Of a stretch of DNA of 64,000 bases, positions 25,835 to 34,900 are shown piece after piece. The stretch's first letter is position 1. Each line of letters starts with the position of its first letter. Under the pieces are notes generated by a model. That model was given only the letters and a program-made list of their open reading frames with translations. It was not told where the DNA came from and did no database searches. The position numbers and the translations under genes were made by a program. Source of the stretch: JAMHWF01 sp964371405 (GTDB lineage Bacteria; Pseudomonadota; Gammaproteobacteria; Burkholderiales; Burkholderiaceae_C); assembly GCA_964371405.1 (NCBI GenBank), contig CAYJLV010000015.1, forward strand, positions 1 through 64,000, given 5' to 3'.

Positions 25835-27175
25835 ATGACCACCGTCTTCCCTCCCGGCTTCCTCTGGGGCGCCGCCACGTCGGCATACCAGATCGAAGGC
25901 TCGCCGCTGGCCGACGGGGCCGGGCCGAGCATCTGGCACCGGTTCGCACACACGCCGGGGCGCATCGCCGGCAGCGACACCGGCGACTTGGCCTGCGACC
26001 ACTACCGGCGCATGGAGAGCGACGTTGCATTGATGAAGTCGCTGGGCCTCACGGCCTACCGCTTCTCGATCGCCTGGGGGCGCGTGCTGCCTGAGGGGCG
26101 CGGCCGTGTCAACGCGGCCGGGCTCGCGTTCTACGAGCGCCTCGTCGACACGCTGCTGGCTGCCGGCATCCAGCCGATGGCGACGCTCTACCACTGGGAC
26201 CTGCCGGCCGCGCTCGACGACCGCGGCGGCTGGCTCAACCCCGACATCGCCGAGTGGTTTTCCGACTACGCGCGCGTCGTCTGGCGCACGCTCGACGACC
26301 GCGTCGCGTTGTGGGCCACGCTCAACGAGCCTTGGGTCGTCGCCGACGGCGGCTACCTGACCGGCGTGCTTGCCCCCGGCCACAGCAGCCCCTGGGAGGC
26401 GCCGATCGCCGCGCACCACCTGCTGCGCGCGCACGGCAAGGCGGTGCAAGCCTATCGCGCCGAGGGCCGTCACCAGGTCGGGCTGGTCGTCAACATCGAG
26501 CCCAAGCACGCCGCGTCGGCGAGCGCGGCTGACACGGCAGCCACGGCGCGCGCTCATGCCTACATGAACCGCCAGTACCTCGACCCGGCGCTGCTCGGCC
26601 GATATCCGGACGAACTGCGCGACGTCTGGGGCGAAGCCTGGCCCGCGTGGCCCGACGCCGACCTGGCACTGATCCGCCAGCCGATCGACTTCGTCGGCAT
26701 CAACTACTACACGCGCAGCGTCGTGCGCGACGACCCCGGCAACCTGCCGGTGCGCGCATCGGCGGTGCCGCAGCGCCACGCCACGCACACCGAGACGGCG
26801 TGGGAGGTGCACCCCGCGTCACTGACCGAGACGCTCACGTGGGTACGCCAGCGCTACGGCGACATCCCGCAATACGTGACGGAGAACGGCGCCGCGTTCC
26901 ACGACCCGCCGACAGCCGGCGACGGCCGCATCGACGACCCGCTGCGCTGCGCCTACCTGCGCAGCCACCTCGGCGCCATCGCCGACGCCCTGCGCGCCGG
27001 CGTCGACCTGCGTGGCTATTTCGCCTGGTCGCTGTTCGACAACCTCGAGTGGGCGCACGGCTTTTCGAAGCGCTTCGGCATCGTCCACGTCGACTTCGCG
27101 ACGCAGCAGCGCACGCCCAAGGCGAGCGCGCGCTGGTATGCCGACGCGATCGCGCGGCACGGCGCCGGGCTTTGA
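25835..27175 (+). CDS. GH1 beta-glucosidase
   Basis: 446 residues. Retaining glycosidase of family 1: N-terminal F-L-W-G-A-A-T-S-A-Y-Q-I-E-G, acid/base Glu in T-L-N-E-P-W (about 163-168), nucleophile Glu in Y-V-T-E-N-G-A-A (about 347-354), plus Y-H-W-D-L-P and W-S-L-F-D-N-L-E-W. No signal peptide, so it is cytosolic and should split imported beta-linked di- or oligosaccharides. It is followed 26 bp later by a GH144 gene and a sugar ABC importer, making it the likely last step of that pathway. Confidence 0.95.
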   Translation: MTTVFPPGFLWGAATSAYQIEGSPLADGAGPSIWHRFAHTPGRIAGSDTGDLACDHYRRMESDVALMKSLGLTAYRFSIAWGRVLPEGRGRVNAAGLAFYERLVDTLLAAGIQPMATLYHWDLPAALDDRGGWLNPDIAEWFSDYARVVWRTLDDRVALWATLNEPWVVADGGYLTGVLAPGHSSPWEAPIAAHHLLRAHGKAVQAYRAEGRHQVGLVVNIEPKHAASASAADTAATARAHAYMNRQYLDPALLGRYPDELRDVWGEAWPAWPDADLALIRQPIDFVGINYYTRSVVRDDPGNLPVRASAVPQRHATHTETAWEVHPASLTETLTWVRQRYGDIPQYVTENGAAFHDPPTAGDGRIDDPLRCAYLRSHLGAIADALRAGVDLRGYFAWSLFDNLEWAHGFSKRFGIVHVDFATQQRTPKASARWYADAIARHGAGL

Positions 27176-27201
27176 GACGCTGTGAACGGCAGATCGGCGG
27201 G

Positions 27202-28671
27202 ATGAACCGGCGGCGCTTCCTCGAATCGGCGGGCCTGCTGTCGGCGCTCGGCAGCGGATGTGCCGTCGCACCGGCCCCGCCCGCACCCCCACCCGCCCCA
27301 CCGGCCATCGACATGGGCATCCGCTACCTGTCGTCGCCCGACGCGCGGCGCCCCGGCATCGTCGAGGACCTCGCGCGGCGCACGTTCCGCTTCTTCTGGG
27401 AGACGAGCGACGCCGTCACGGGCCTCGCGCCCGACCGCTACCCGACGCCTTCGGCGTGCAGCATCGCGGCGATCGGCTTCGCGCTCACGGCGTATGCGAT
27501 CGGCGTCGAGCGCGAATACGTGCAGCGCACCGAGGCCGCGCAGCGCACGCTCGTCACGCTGCGCTTCCTGCGCGATCTGCCGCAGGGACCGCAGGCCGGC
27601 GGCACGGCGGGCTACCGCGGCTTCTACTACCACTTCATCGAGATGTCGAACGGCCTGCGCGCCGGCACCTGCGAGCTGTCCACCGTGGACACCGCGCTGC
27701 TGATGTGCGGCGTGCTGCACATGCGCGAGTACTTCGACGCCGAGAACACCGCCGAGTCCGAGATCCGCCGCATCGCCGACGAACTGACCGGCCGCATCGA
27801 CTGGCGCTGGGCGCAGCCGCGCCCGCCGACCATCGTGCTCGGCTGGACGCCCGAAGACGGCTTCCTGCCCTACGACTGGCGCGGCTACAACGAGGCCGCC
27901 GTGATGTACCTGCTGGCGCTCGGCAGCCCGACGCGCGCCGTCGAGCCCGCCGCGTGGCAGGCCTGGAGCAGCGCGTTCCAGCGCAGCTGGACCACGTTCA
28001 ACGGCCAGCAGGGGCTGCACTTCGGGCCGCTGTTCGGCCACCAGTATTCAGCCGTGTGGGTCGACTTCCGCGGCATCCGCGACGCCTTCATGCGGCGCCA
28101 GAACAGCGACTACTTCGAGAACAGCCGCCGCGCCGCCTATGCGCAGCGCGCCTACGCGATCCTCAATCCGCGGCGCTGGAAGGGCTACGACGCCGACGTC
28201 TGGGGCCTCACCGCCTGCGACGGCCCGGCCGACATGATGGCGCGCTACGAGGGCGACCTGCGGCGCTTCCGCAGCTATGCGGCACGCGGCGCAGGCGGGC
28301 GCGACAGCTTCGACGACGGCACGATCGCGCCGACGGCGGCCGCCTCGTCGATCGCCTTCGCGCCCGACATCGCGATCGCCGCCATCGAGACGATGGTCGC
28401 GCGCTACGGCCAGCATATCTACTCGACCTACGGCTTCCTCGACGCGTTCAACCCGAGCTTCCGCTACGACGTGACGCTGCGCCACGGCCGCGTGATCCCC
28501 GACTTCGGCTGGGTCGCCGGCGACTACCTCGGCATCGACCAGGGGCCGATCCTCGCGATGATCGCCAACTTCACCGGCGGCACGGTGTGGCAATCGATGA
28601 GCCGCTCGACGCAACTGCGGCGCGGCCTGCAGCGCGCCGGCTTCACCGGCGGGTGGCTCGAGCAAGGCTGA
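27202..28671 (+). CDS. GH144-like glucoamylase-domain protein, exported (putative Tat signal)
   Basis: 489 residues. N-terminus M-N-R-R-R-F-L-E-S-A-G-L-L-S-A-L-G-S-G-C resembles a twin-arginine signal with an imperfect lipobox Cys at 20. The rest matches the glucoamylase/GH144 (alpha/alpha)6 fold: R-T-F-R-F-F-W-E-T (about 54-62), G-F-Y-Y-H-F-I-E-M (about 139-147), W-T-P-E-D-G-F-L-P-Y-D-W-R-G-Y-N-E-A, F-G-H-Q-Y-S-A-V-W-V-D-F-R-G and Y-G-F-L-D-A-F-N-P. Characterised GH144 enzymes are endo-beta-1,2-glucanases, so beta-1,2-glucan or cyclic glucan is the probable substrate (inference). Confidence 0.82.
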   Translation: MNRRRFLESAGLLSALGSGCAVAPAPPAPPPAPPAIDMGIRYLSSPDARRPGIVEDLARRTFRFFWETSDAVTGLAPDRYPTPSACSIAAIGFALTAYAIGVEREYVQRTEAAQRTLVTLRFLRDLPQGPQAGGTAGYRGFYYHFIEMSNGLRAGTCELSTVDTALLMCGVLHMREYFDAENTAESEIRRIADELTGRIDWRWAQPRPPTIVLGWTPEDGFLPYDWRGYNEAAVMYLLALGSPTRAVEPAAWQAWSSAFQRSWTTFNGQQGLHFGPLFGHQYSAVWVDFRGIRDAFMRRQNSDYFENSRRAAYAQRAYAILNPRRWKGYDADVWGLTACDGPADMMARYEGDLRRFRSYAARGAGGRDSFDDGTIAPTAAASSIAFAPDIAIAAIETMVARYGQHIYSTYGFLDAFNPSFRYDVTLRHGRVIPDFGWVAGDYLGIDQGPILAMIANFTGGTVWQSMSRSTQLRRGLQRAGFTGGWLEQG

Positions 28672-28699
28672 AGATGAAGAGCGGCGCGCCGACCGGGCT

Positions 28700-28790
28700 C
28701 CTTCTCCCGCTTCCGGGAGAAGGCGGGGGATGAGGGTTGCGCGCACGGCGGTCACCCTCTCCCCGACCCTCTCCCGCGAGCGGGAGAGGG
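28700..28790. repeat. Two related hairpins between the GH144 and ABC-binding-protein genes
   Basis: Hairpin 1: CCTTCTCCCG (28700-28709), loop CTTC, CGGGAGAAGG (28714-28723), perfect 10-bp stem. Hairpin 2: CCCTCTCCCG (28767-28776), loop CGAG, CGGGAGAGGG (28781-28790), perfect 10-bp stem. They differ by one base pair type and belong with the hairpin at 20928-20955. Such CTCTCCC/GGGAGAG elements are common between proteobacterial genes; here they could attenuate transcription or stabilise the upstream mRNA. Confidence 0.7.
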
Positions 28791-28814
28791 GGTGAGCCGC
28801 GCACAGACACGAGG

Positions 28815-30083
28815 GTGACGCGCCGCGCCTGCCTCGTCGCGCTCGGCGCCGCGTCGATCGGTGTCGCCGGCTGCGGCCGCCGCGGCGACGCCGACGCCCC
28901 GCTGCGCTTCTGGACAATGGGTCGGGAAGGCGAAGTCGCGGCCGAGCTGCTGGCCCCGCTCGCGCGCGACGGGCTGCGCGTGCAGATCGAGAAGCTGCCG
29001 TGGAGCGCGGCGCACGAGAAGCTGCTGACGGCATTCGCGGGCGACGTGACGCCTGACGTGGCGCAGCTCGGCAACACCTGGATCGCCGAGCTCGCAGCGC
29101 TCGGCGCGCTCGAGCCGCTGCAGCCGCGCCTGGCCTCGCTCGGCCTCGCGGCCGAAGACCATTTCGAAGGGATCTGGCGCACCAACGAGGTCGGCGGCGT
29201 GCTCTACGGCGTGCCGTGGTACGTCGACACGCGGCTGCTGTTCTATCGCCGCGACCTGCTCGAGCGCGCCGGCATTGCCGCGATGCCGGCCGACTGGCCC
29301 GGCTTCGTGCGCGCGCTCGACGCGCTGCAGCGCAACGGCGTGCCGCACCCGCTGCTGCTGCCGTTGAACGAGTTCGAGCCGCTGCTCGCCTTCGCGCTGC
29401 AACAGGAGGAGCCGCTGCTGCGCGACGGCGACCGCTGGGGCAACTTCCGCGGCGCGGGCTTCCGCCGCGCGCTGGCGTTCTACCTCGAGCGCTTCGCGCG
29501 CGGCCATGCGCCCTACCTGACGAACAACGTGATCGCCAACCTGTGGCAGGAGTTCGGCCGCGGCACGTTCGCCGCCTTCATCTCGGGCCCGTGGAACATC
29601 GGCGAGCTGGATCGCCGCCTGCCCGCCGCGCTGCGCGCGAGCTGGAGCACGGCACCGCTGCCGGGGCCGCAAGGCCCGGGCGCATCGACGGCGGGCGGGT
29701 CGAGCCTCGTCGTGTTCCGCCGCTCGCCGCGCAAGGAGCAGGCGATGAAGCTGCTCGCCTGGCTCGCGCGGCCCGCTGTGCAGCTGCGCTTTCACGCACT
29801 GACCGGCAACCTGCCGCCGCGCCGCGCGACCTGGCAGATGGCGCCGCTGCACAGCGAGCCGCGCGCCGCGGCATTCCTGGCCCAGCTCGACCGCGCGAAG
29901 GCGTCGCCCGCCGTGCCCGAGTGGGAGCGCATCGCGCAGGAGATGCAGCTCTTCGCAACGCGCGCGCATCGCTTCGGCACGCCGATCGACGCCGTGACGG
30001 CGGCGCTCGACGCGCGCGTCGACGGCTTTCTCGAAAAGCGCCGCTGGATGCTGGCGCGCGCCGCGCGCAAGGAGGCGTCGTGA
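28815..30083 (+). CDS. Sugar ABC transporter substrate-binding lipoprotein
   Basis: 422 residues. GTG start at 28815 gives V-T-R-R-A-C-L-V-A-L-G-A-A-S-I-G-V-A-G-C, a lipoprotein signal with lipobox V-A-G-C; an in-frame extension further upstream lies within the hairpin repeats and is rejected. The rest is a family 1 (MalE-like) binding fold: G-D-V-T-P-D-V-A-Q-L-G-N-T-W (about 76-89), Y-G-V-P-W-Y-V-D-T-R-L-L-F-Y-R-R-D-L and W-N-I-G-E-L-D-R-R. Captures oligosaccharide in the periplasm for the two permeases that follow (overlap GTGA). Confidence 0.9.
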   Translation: MTRRACLVALGAASIGVAGCGRRGDADAPLRFWTMGREGEVAAELLAPLARDGLRVQIEKLPWSAAHEKLLTAFAGDVTPDVAQLGNTWIAELAALGALEPLQPRLASLGLAAEDHFEGIWRTNEVGGVLYGVPWYVDTRLLFYRRDLLERAGIAAMPADWPGFVRALDALQRNGVPHPLLLPLNEFEPLLAFALQQEEPLLRDGDRWGNFRGAGFRRALAFYLERFARGHAPYLTNNVIANLWQEFGRGTFAAFISGPWNIGELDRRLPAALRASWSTAPLPGPQGPGASTAGGSSLVVFRRSPRKEQAMKLLAWLARPAVQLRFHALTGNLPPRRATWQMAPLHSEPRAAAFLAQLDRAKASPAVPEWERIAQEMQLFATRAHRFGTPIDAVTAALDARVDGFLEKRRWMLARAARKEAS

Positions 30084-30970
30084 AGCGCAGCCTCGCCGCG
30101 TGGATCTTCGTCGCGCCGGCGCTCGCGGTGTTGCTCGTCTTCTTCGTCGTGCCGGTGGCGGCCGGGCTGGCGCTGTCGTTCACCGACTTCGACCTCTACG
30201 CGCTGGCCGATCTCGCCAACCTGCGCTTCGCCGGGCTCGACAACTACGGCCAGGTGCTGACGCTGCCGCTGTTCTGGCGCTCGCTCGGCAACACGCTCTA
30301 TTTCGTCGGCGCCGGCGTGCCGCTGTCGATCGCGCTGTCGCTCGGTTGCGCCGTGCTGCTGCAGTCGCCGCTGGCACGCTTCAAGCCGCTGTTTCGCACC
30401 GCCCTGTTCGCACCGGTGATCACGACGCTGGTGGCGGTGGCCGTGATCTGGCGCTACCTGTTCCACGTGCGCTACGGCCTGCTCAACGAATGGCTCGGCG
30501 CCTTCGGCATCGACCCGATCGACTGGCTCGGCGACCCGCACTGGGCGATGCCGTCGATCATCCTGTTCTCGGTGTGGAAGGGGTTCGGCGCGAACATGAT
30601 CATCTTCGTCGCCGCGCTGCAGGCGATCCCCGAAGAGATGTACGAGGCGGCGCGCATCGACGGCGCGAGCCGCTGGCAGCAGTTCCGCCACATCACGCTG
30701 CCGATGCTGGGGCCGACACTGCTGCTGGTGAGCGTGCTGACGATGGCGGGCTACTTCCAGCTCTTCGCCGAGCCCTACGTGATGACGCAGGGCGGGCCGC
30801 TGGAGAGCACGGTGTCGGTGCTCTACCTGATGTACGAGGAAGGCTTTCGCTGGTGGAACCTGGGCCGCGCGTCGGCGGTCGCTTTCCTGCTGTTCGTGCT
30901 GATGCTGGTGATGACACGGGTGTTGTTGCGTCTCGGGCGGTTGGGCTCTCCTGCGGATGCGTCGACATGA
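30080..30970 (+). CDS. Sugar ABC transporter permease (MalF/UgpA-like)
   Basis: 296 residues, six membrane spans (about 8-30, 70-95, 105-130, 155-175, 205-225, 260-283). The permease EAA loop is E-M-Y-E-A-A-R-I-D-G-A-S-R-W-Q-Q-F (about 193-209). GTG start at 30080 overlaps the binding-protein stop (GTGA). Works with the second permease at 31035. No ATP-binding subunit is encoded in the locus, so an ATPase elsewhere must energise the importer. Confidence 0.93.
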   Translation: MKRSLAAWIFVAPALAVLLVFFVVPVAAGLALSFTDFDLYALADLANLRFAGLDNYGQVLTLPLFWRSLGNTLYFVGAGVPLSIALSLGCAVLLQSPLARFKPLFRTALFAPVITTLVAVAVIWRYLFHVRYGLLNEWLGAFGIDPIDWLGDPHWAMPSIILFSVWKGFGANMIIFVAALQAIPEEMYEAARIDGASRWQQFRHITLPMLGPTLLLVSVLTMAGYFQLFAEPYVMTQGGPLESTVSVLYLMYEEGFRWWNLGRASAVAFLLFVLMLVMTRVLLRLGRLGSPADAST

Positions 30971-31034
30971 ACTCCCGAGTGCATGTGGAACGACTTCAGG
31001 CGGCTGTTGCGGCACACACTCTGAGCAGCAGCCC

Positions 31035-31856
31035 ATGAAGCCTGCTGTTCCGCTCGCCTTCGCCATCAACGCCTTGCTCGCGCTGATGGCGGCGTTCGCG
31101 CTGTTCCCGCTGCTGTGGATGCTGTCGGTGTCGTTCATGCAGCCCGGCTCGGCGAGCAGCTACCCGGCACCGATCCTGCCGGCCGAGCCGACGCTGGGCA
31201 ACTACCGCGAACTGTTCGCCACCGCCGGCATGGGCCGCTACATCGTCAACAGCCTCGCGATCGCGGCAGGGCTGACGCTGACTTCGGTGCTGTTCAACGT
31301 GATGGCGGGCTATGCCTTCGCCAAGCTGCGCTTCGCCGGCCGCGAGGGGCTGTTCCGCACGCTGCTCGGCGCACTCGTCATCCCGGGGCAGGTGGCGATG
31401 CTGCCGCTGTTCCTGATGCTCAAGCAGATGGGGCTGGTCAACACCTGGGCCGGCGTCGTCGTGCCCGGGATGGCGGGCGTGTTCGGCATCTTCCTCGTGC
31501 GCCAGTACGCGCTGACGCTGCCCGACGAGCTGCTCGAAGCCGCGCGCATCGACGGCGCCGGCGAATGGCGCATCTTCGCGACGATCGTGCTGCCGCTGCT
31601 GCAGCCCATCGTCGTCACGCTGGCGATGTTCGCCTTCCTCGGCAGCTGGAACGACTTCATGTGGCCGCTGATCGTGTTGACCGACGGCAACCTGCACACG
31701 TTGCCCGTCGCGCTGGCGTCGCTGTCGCGCGAGCACGTGCAGGACAGCGAGCTGATGATGGCCGGCTCCGTCGTCACCATCGTGCCGGCGCTCGCCCTGT
31801 TCCTCGCGCTGCAGCGCCACTATCTGGCCGGGCTGACGATGGGGAGCGTGAAATGA
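31035..31856 (+). CDS. Sugar ABC transporter permease (MalG/UgpE-like)
   Basis: 273 residues with six membrane spans and the EAA loop E-L-L-E-A-A-R-I-D-G-A-G-E-W-R-I-F (about 174-190). The ATG at 31035 is chosen because it begins directly before the first hydrophobic helix; a longer frame from 30957 would overlap the upstream permease and adds a non-homologous leader. The C-terminal L-A-G-L-T-M-G-S-V-K is the standard MalG-type end. Partner of the permease at 30080. Confidence 0.93.
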   Translation: MKPAVPLAFAINALLALMAAFALFPLLWMLSVSFMQPGSASSYPAPILPAEPTLGNYRELFATAGMGRYIVNSLAIAAGLTLTSVLFNVMAGYAFAKLRFAGREGLFRTLLGALVIPGQVAMLPLFLMLKQMGLVNTWAGVVVPGMAGVFGIFLVRQYALTLPDELLEAARIDGAGEWRIFATIVLPLLQPIVVTLAMFAFLGSWNDFMWPLIVLTDGNLHTLPVALASLSREHVQDSELMMAGSVVTIVPALALFLALQRHYLAGLTMGSVK

Positions 31857-31935
31857 CCCCCCCGAAGCGCCTTCGGCGCCCCCCCCGAGGGGGCGCCGCC
31901 AGCGGCCCGGCCGAGCCGGTTCCGCGGCGGCCGCT
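31857..31935. repeat. GC-rich interspersed repeat with stem-loops
   Basis: Directly after the permease stop: CCCCCCGAAGCGCCTTCGGC and the following CCCCGAGGGGGCGCCGCC form short stems (GCGCC/GGCGC, CCCC/GGGG) and continue into AGCGGCCCGGCCGAGCCGG. This composition is typical of a repeat family scattered between Burkholderiales genes. It separates the importer from the 1050-residue protein and may act as a processing or termination site. Confidence 0.6.
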
Positions 31936-31962
31936 GGATCGCCGCGACGCGGAGGCCGTGCT

Positions 31963-34900
31963 GTGACGCGGCGCAAGTCACGCCTCGCCGCCGCGCTCGC
32001 CGTCGCGTCGGTAGCAGTCGCGCCGTTCGCCGCGACGGGCCAGGTGCGCGTGCTCGACGACTTCGCCGACACGTCGGCGTGGACGGCGACGGCTTCCGAC
32101 GAAGTCAAGGCCGAGGCCGTGCGCGCGCCCGACGGCGCGCTGTGCCTGCGCTACGACTTCGGCCGCGTCTCGGGCTATGCCGTGCTGCGGCGGGCGCTCG
32201 CGATCGAGCTGCCGCCGCACTTTGCGCTGACGCTGACGCTGCGCGGCAACGGACCGCCCAACGCGCTGCAGGTGAAGCTCGTCGATGCGACGGGCGACAA
32301 CGTGTGGTGGTTCCACCGCCCTGGCTGGGTCGCGCCCGAACGCAGCAGCGAACTCGTGATCCGCCAGCGCCAGATCGAGTTCGCCTGGGGGCCGACCAAC
32401 GACCGCACGTTGCGCCGCGCCGCCGCCGTCGAGCTGGTCGTCGCCAGCGGCACGGGCGGGCGCGGCGAGCTGTGTTTCGAGCGGCTGGCACTGCGCGAGC
32501 TGCCGCCGCCCGCGCCGCCGACGCCGCCGGTGGCAAGCGCTTCGACAGCGCGCGCGCAGGCGGCGCTGGCGCTCGACGGCGACGCGGGGGGGGGGGGGCG
32601 CGCGCCGGCCGGCGCGCAGCACTGGCAGCTCGACTTCGGCGCGCCGCGCGAGCTCAACGGCGTGCTCGTTCGCTGGGCCGACGGCGCGCGCGCCAGCGAC
32701 TTCGACCTGCAGTTCTCCGACGACGGCCGCGCCTGGCGCACCGTGCGCCGCGTGCGCGGCAGCGCGCGCGACGTGCTGCCGCTGTGGCTGCCCGACAGCG
32801 AGGCGCGCCACCTGCGCCTGGCACTGCGCGGCGGGCCTCATGCAGCGGGCTACGCGCTGGCCGAGATCAAGCCCATGTCGCCTGCCGAGTGGCCGACGCT
32901 CAATGCCGCGCTCGCCACGCTCGCGCAGGAGCTGCCGCGCGGACGCATGCCGCGCGCCTGGCTCGGCCAGCAGAACTACTGGACGCTGGTCGGAGTCGAC
33001 CGCGGCGCAGCCGACTCCGCACTTGTCTCGGAAGACGGCGCGATCGAGCCGCGACGCGCCGGGCCGTCGCTCGAGCCCTTCGTCGTCGAGGAGAGCGGCC
33101 GCATCAGCGGCTGGGCCGACGCCGTCGCCGAACACGCGCTGCGCAACAACCACCTGCCGCTGCCGCAGGCGCGATTCGTCGCGCCGCGCCACACGCTGGC
33201 CGTCGAGGTCGGCGCAGAGGGCACGCCCGAGCGCGCGCAGCTGATCGCGCGCTACACACTGACCAACACGGCGGCGCAGCGCCGCACGCTGACACTGGCG
33301 CTGGGGCTGCGGCCCTGGCAGGTCAACCCGCCGCAGCAGTTTCTCAACACGGCGGGCGGCGTCGCGCCCGTGCGCAGCATCGAGTGGCAACGGGAGGCAG
33401 CGGGCGGTCGCGGCGGCGGCGTGCTGCGCGTCGACGGTCGCGACTGGCTGCACACGATGTCGCCGCCCAACGCCGTGACGGCCGCAGCCTTCGACCAAGG
33501 CGACCCGCTCGAGCTCGCGTCGCTGCCGCCGCTGACGCGCCTCGACGACGCGCAGGCGCTCGCCAGCGCCGTGCTGCGCTGGCGCATCGAGCTCGCACCC
33601 GGCGCGTCGCGCAGCGTCTACGTCGTGCTTCCGCTGGCCGGCGCCGCTTCGCTGCCGGCGGACCCGCGCGTCGCGCTCGACGCCGTCGCGCACGGCTGGC
33701 AGCAACGCCTCGGCCGCGTGACGTTGGCGCTTCCGCCGGCGGCGCGGCCGCTCGCCGACGCGCTGCGCAGCGCGCTCGCGCACATCCTGATGTCGCGCGA
33801 CGGCGCGGCGCTGCAGCCCGGCACGCGCAGCTATGCGCGCGCCTGGGTGCGCGACGGCGCGATGATGGTCGCCGGCCTGCTGCGGCTGGGCGAGGTCGAG
33901 CCGGCGCGCGAGTTCGTGCAGTGGTATGCGCAGCAACTGTTCGCCAACGGCAAGGTGCCGTGCTGCGTCGACGCGCGCGGCGCCGACCCGGTGGCCGAGA
34001 ACGACAGCCACGGCCAGTTCATCCACATGGTGGCCCTGCTGTGGAGCCACACGCGCGACACGAAGCTGATCGACCCGCTATGGCCCAAGGTCGACGCCGC
34101 CGCGCGCTACATGGAGCAACTGCGCCAGTCGCAGCGCACGCCCGCGCAGCAAGGCACGCCGTACTGGGGCCTGATGCCGGCGTCGATCAGCCACGAGGGC
34201 TACTCGGCCAAGCCGATGCATTCGTACTGGGACGACTTCTGGGCGCTCGCGGGTTACCGCGACGCGGCGCGGCTGGCGCAGATCTTCGGCCCGACGGCGC
34301 GCGCCGCCGGGCTGGCGCGCCAGCGCGACGAGTTCGGCAACGACCTCGCGGCCTCGCTCGCTGCCGCCGTCGCGCAGCACCGCATCGCCTTCCTGCCGGG
34401 CGCGGCCGAGCTGGGCGACTTCGACCCGAGTTCGAGCACGATGATCTTCAGCCCGGCCGGCTTCGAGAACCGGGTGCCTCGCGCGCTGCTCGAATCGACC
34501 TGGGAGCGCTACTGGCGCGAAGCCGTCGCGCGCCGCGACGGGCGGCGCGCCTGGACCGACTACACGCCCTACGAGCTGCGCTCGGTGTCGGCCTTCGTGC
34601 GGCTCGGCCAGCCCGAGCGCGCGCTGGCGCTGCTCGACCACTTCCTGCGCGACCGCCGCCCCGCGGGCTGGAACCAGTGGGCCGAAGTCGTCGGCCGTGA
34701 GCCGCGCGAGCCGAGGTTCGTCGGCGACATGCCGCACGCCTGGATCTCGTCGGACTACATCCGTTCGGTGCTCGACCTGCTGGCCTACGAGCGCGAGTCG
34801 GACGGCGCGCTCGTCATCGGCGCCGGCGTGCCGGCGAGCTGGTGGGCGAGCGGCCCGGTCGAAGTGCGCGGCCTGCGCACGCCGTGGGGGCCGCTGGCGT

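Noticed and set aside
28737..28814. Longer N-terminus for the sugar-binding lipoprotein
   Set aside because: The extension is read from the hairpin repeat and would bury the lipoprotein signal.
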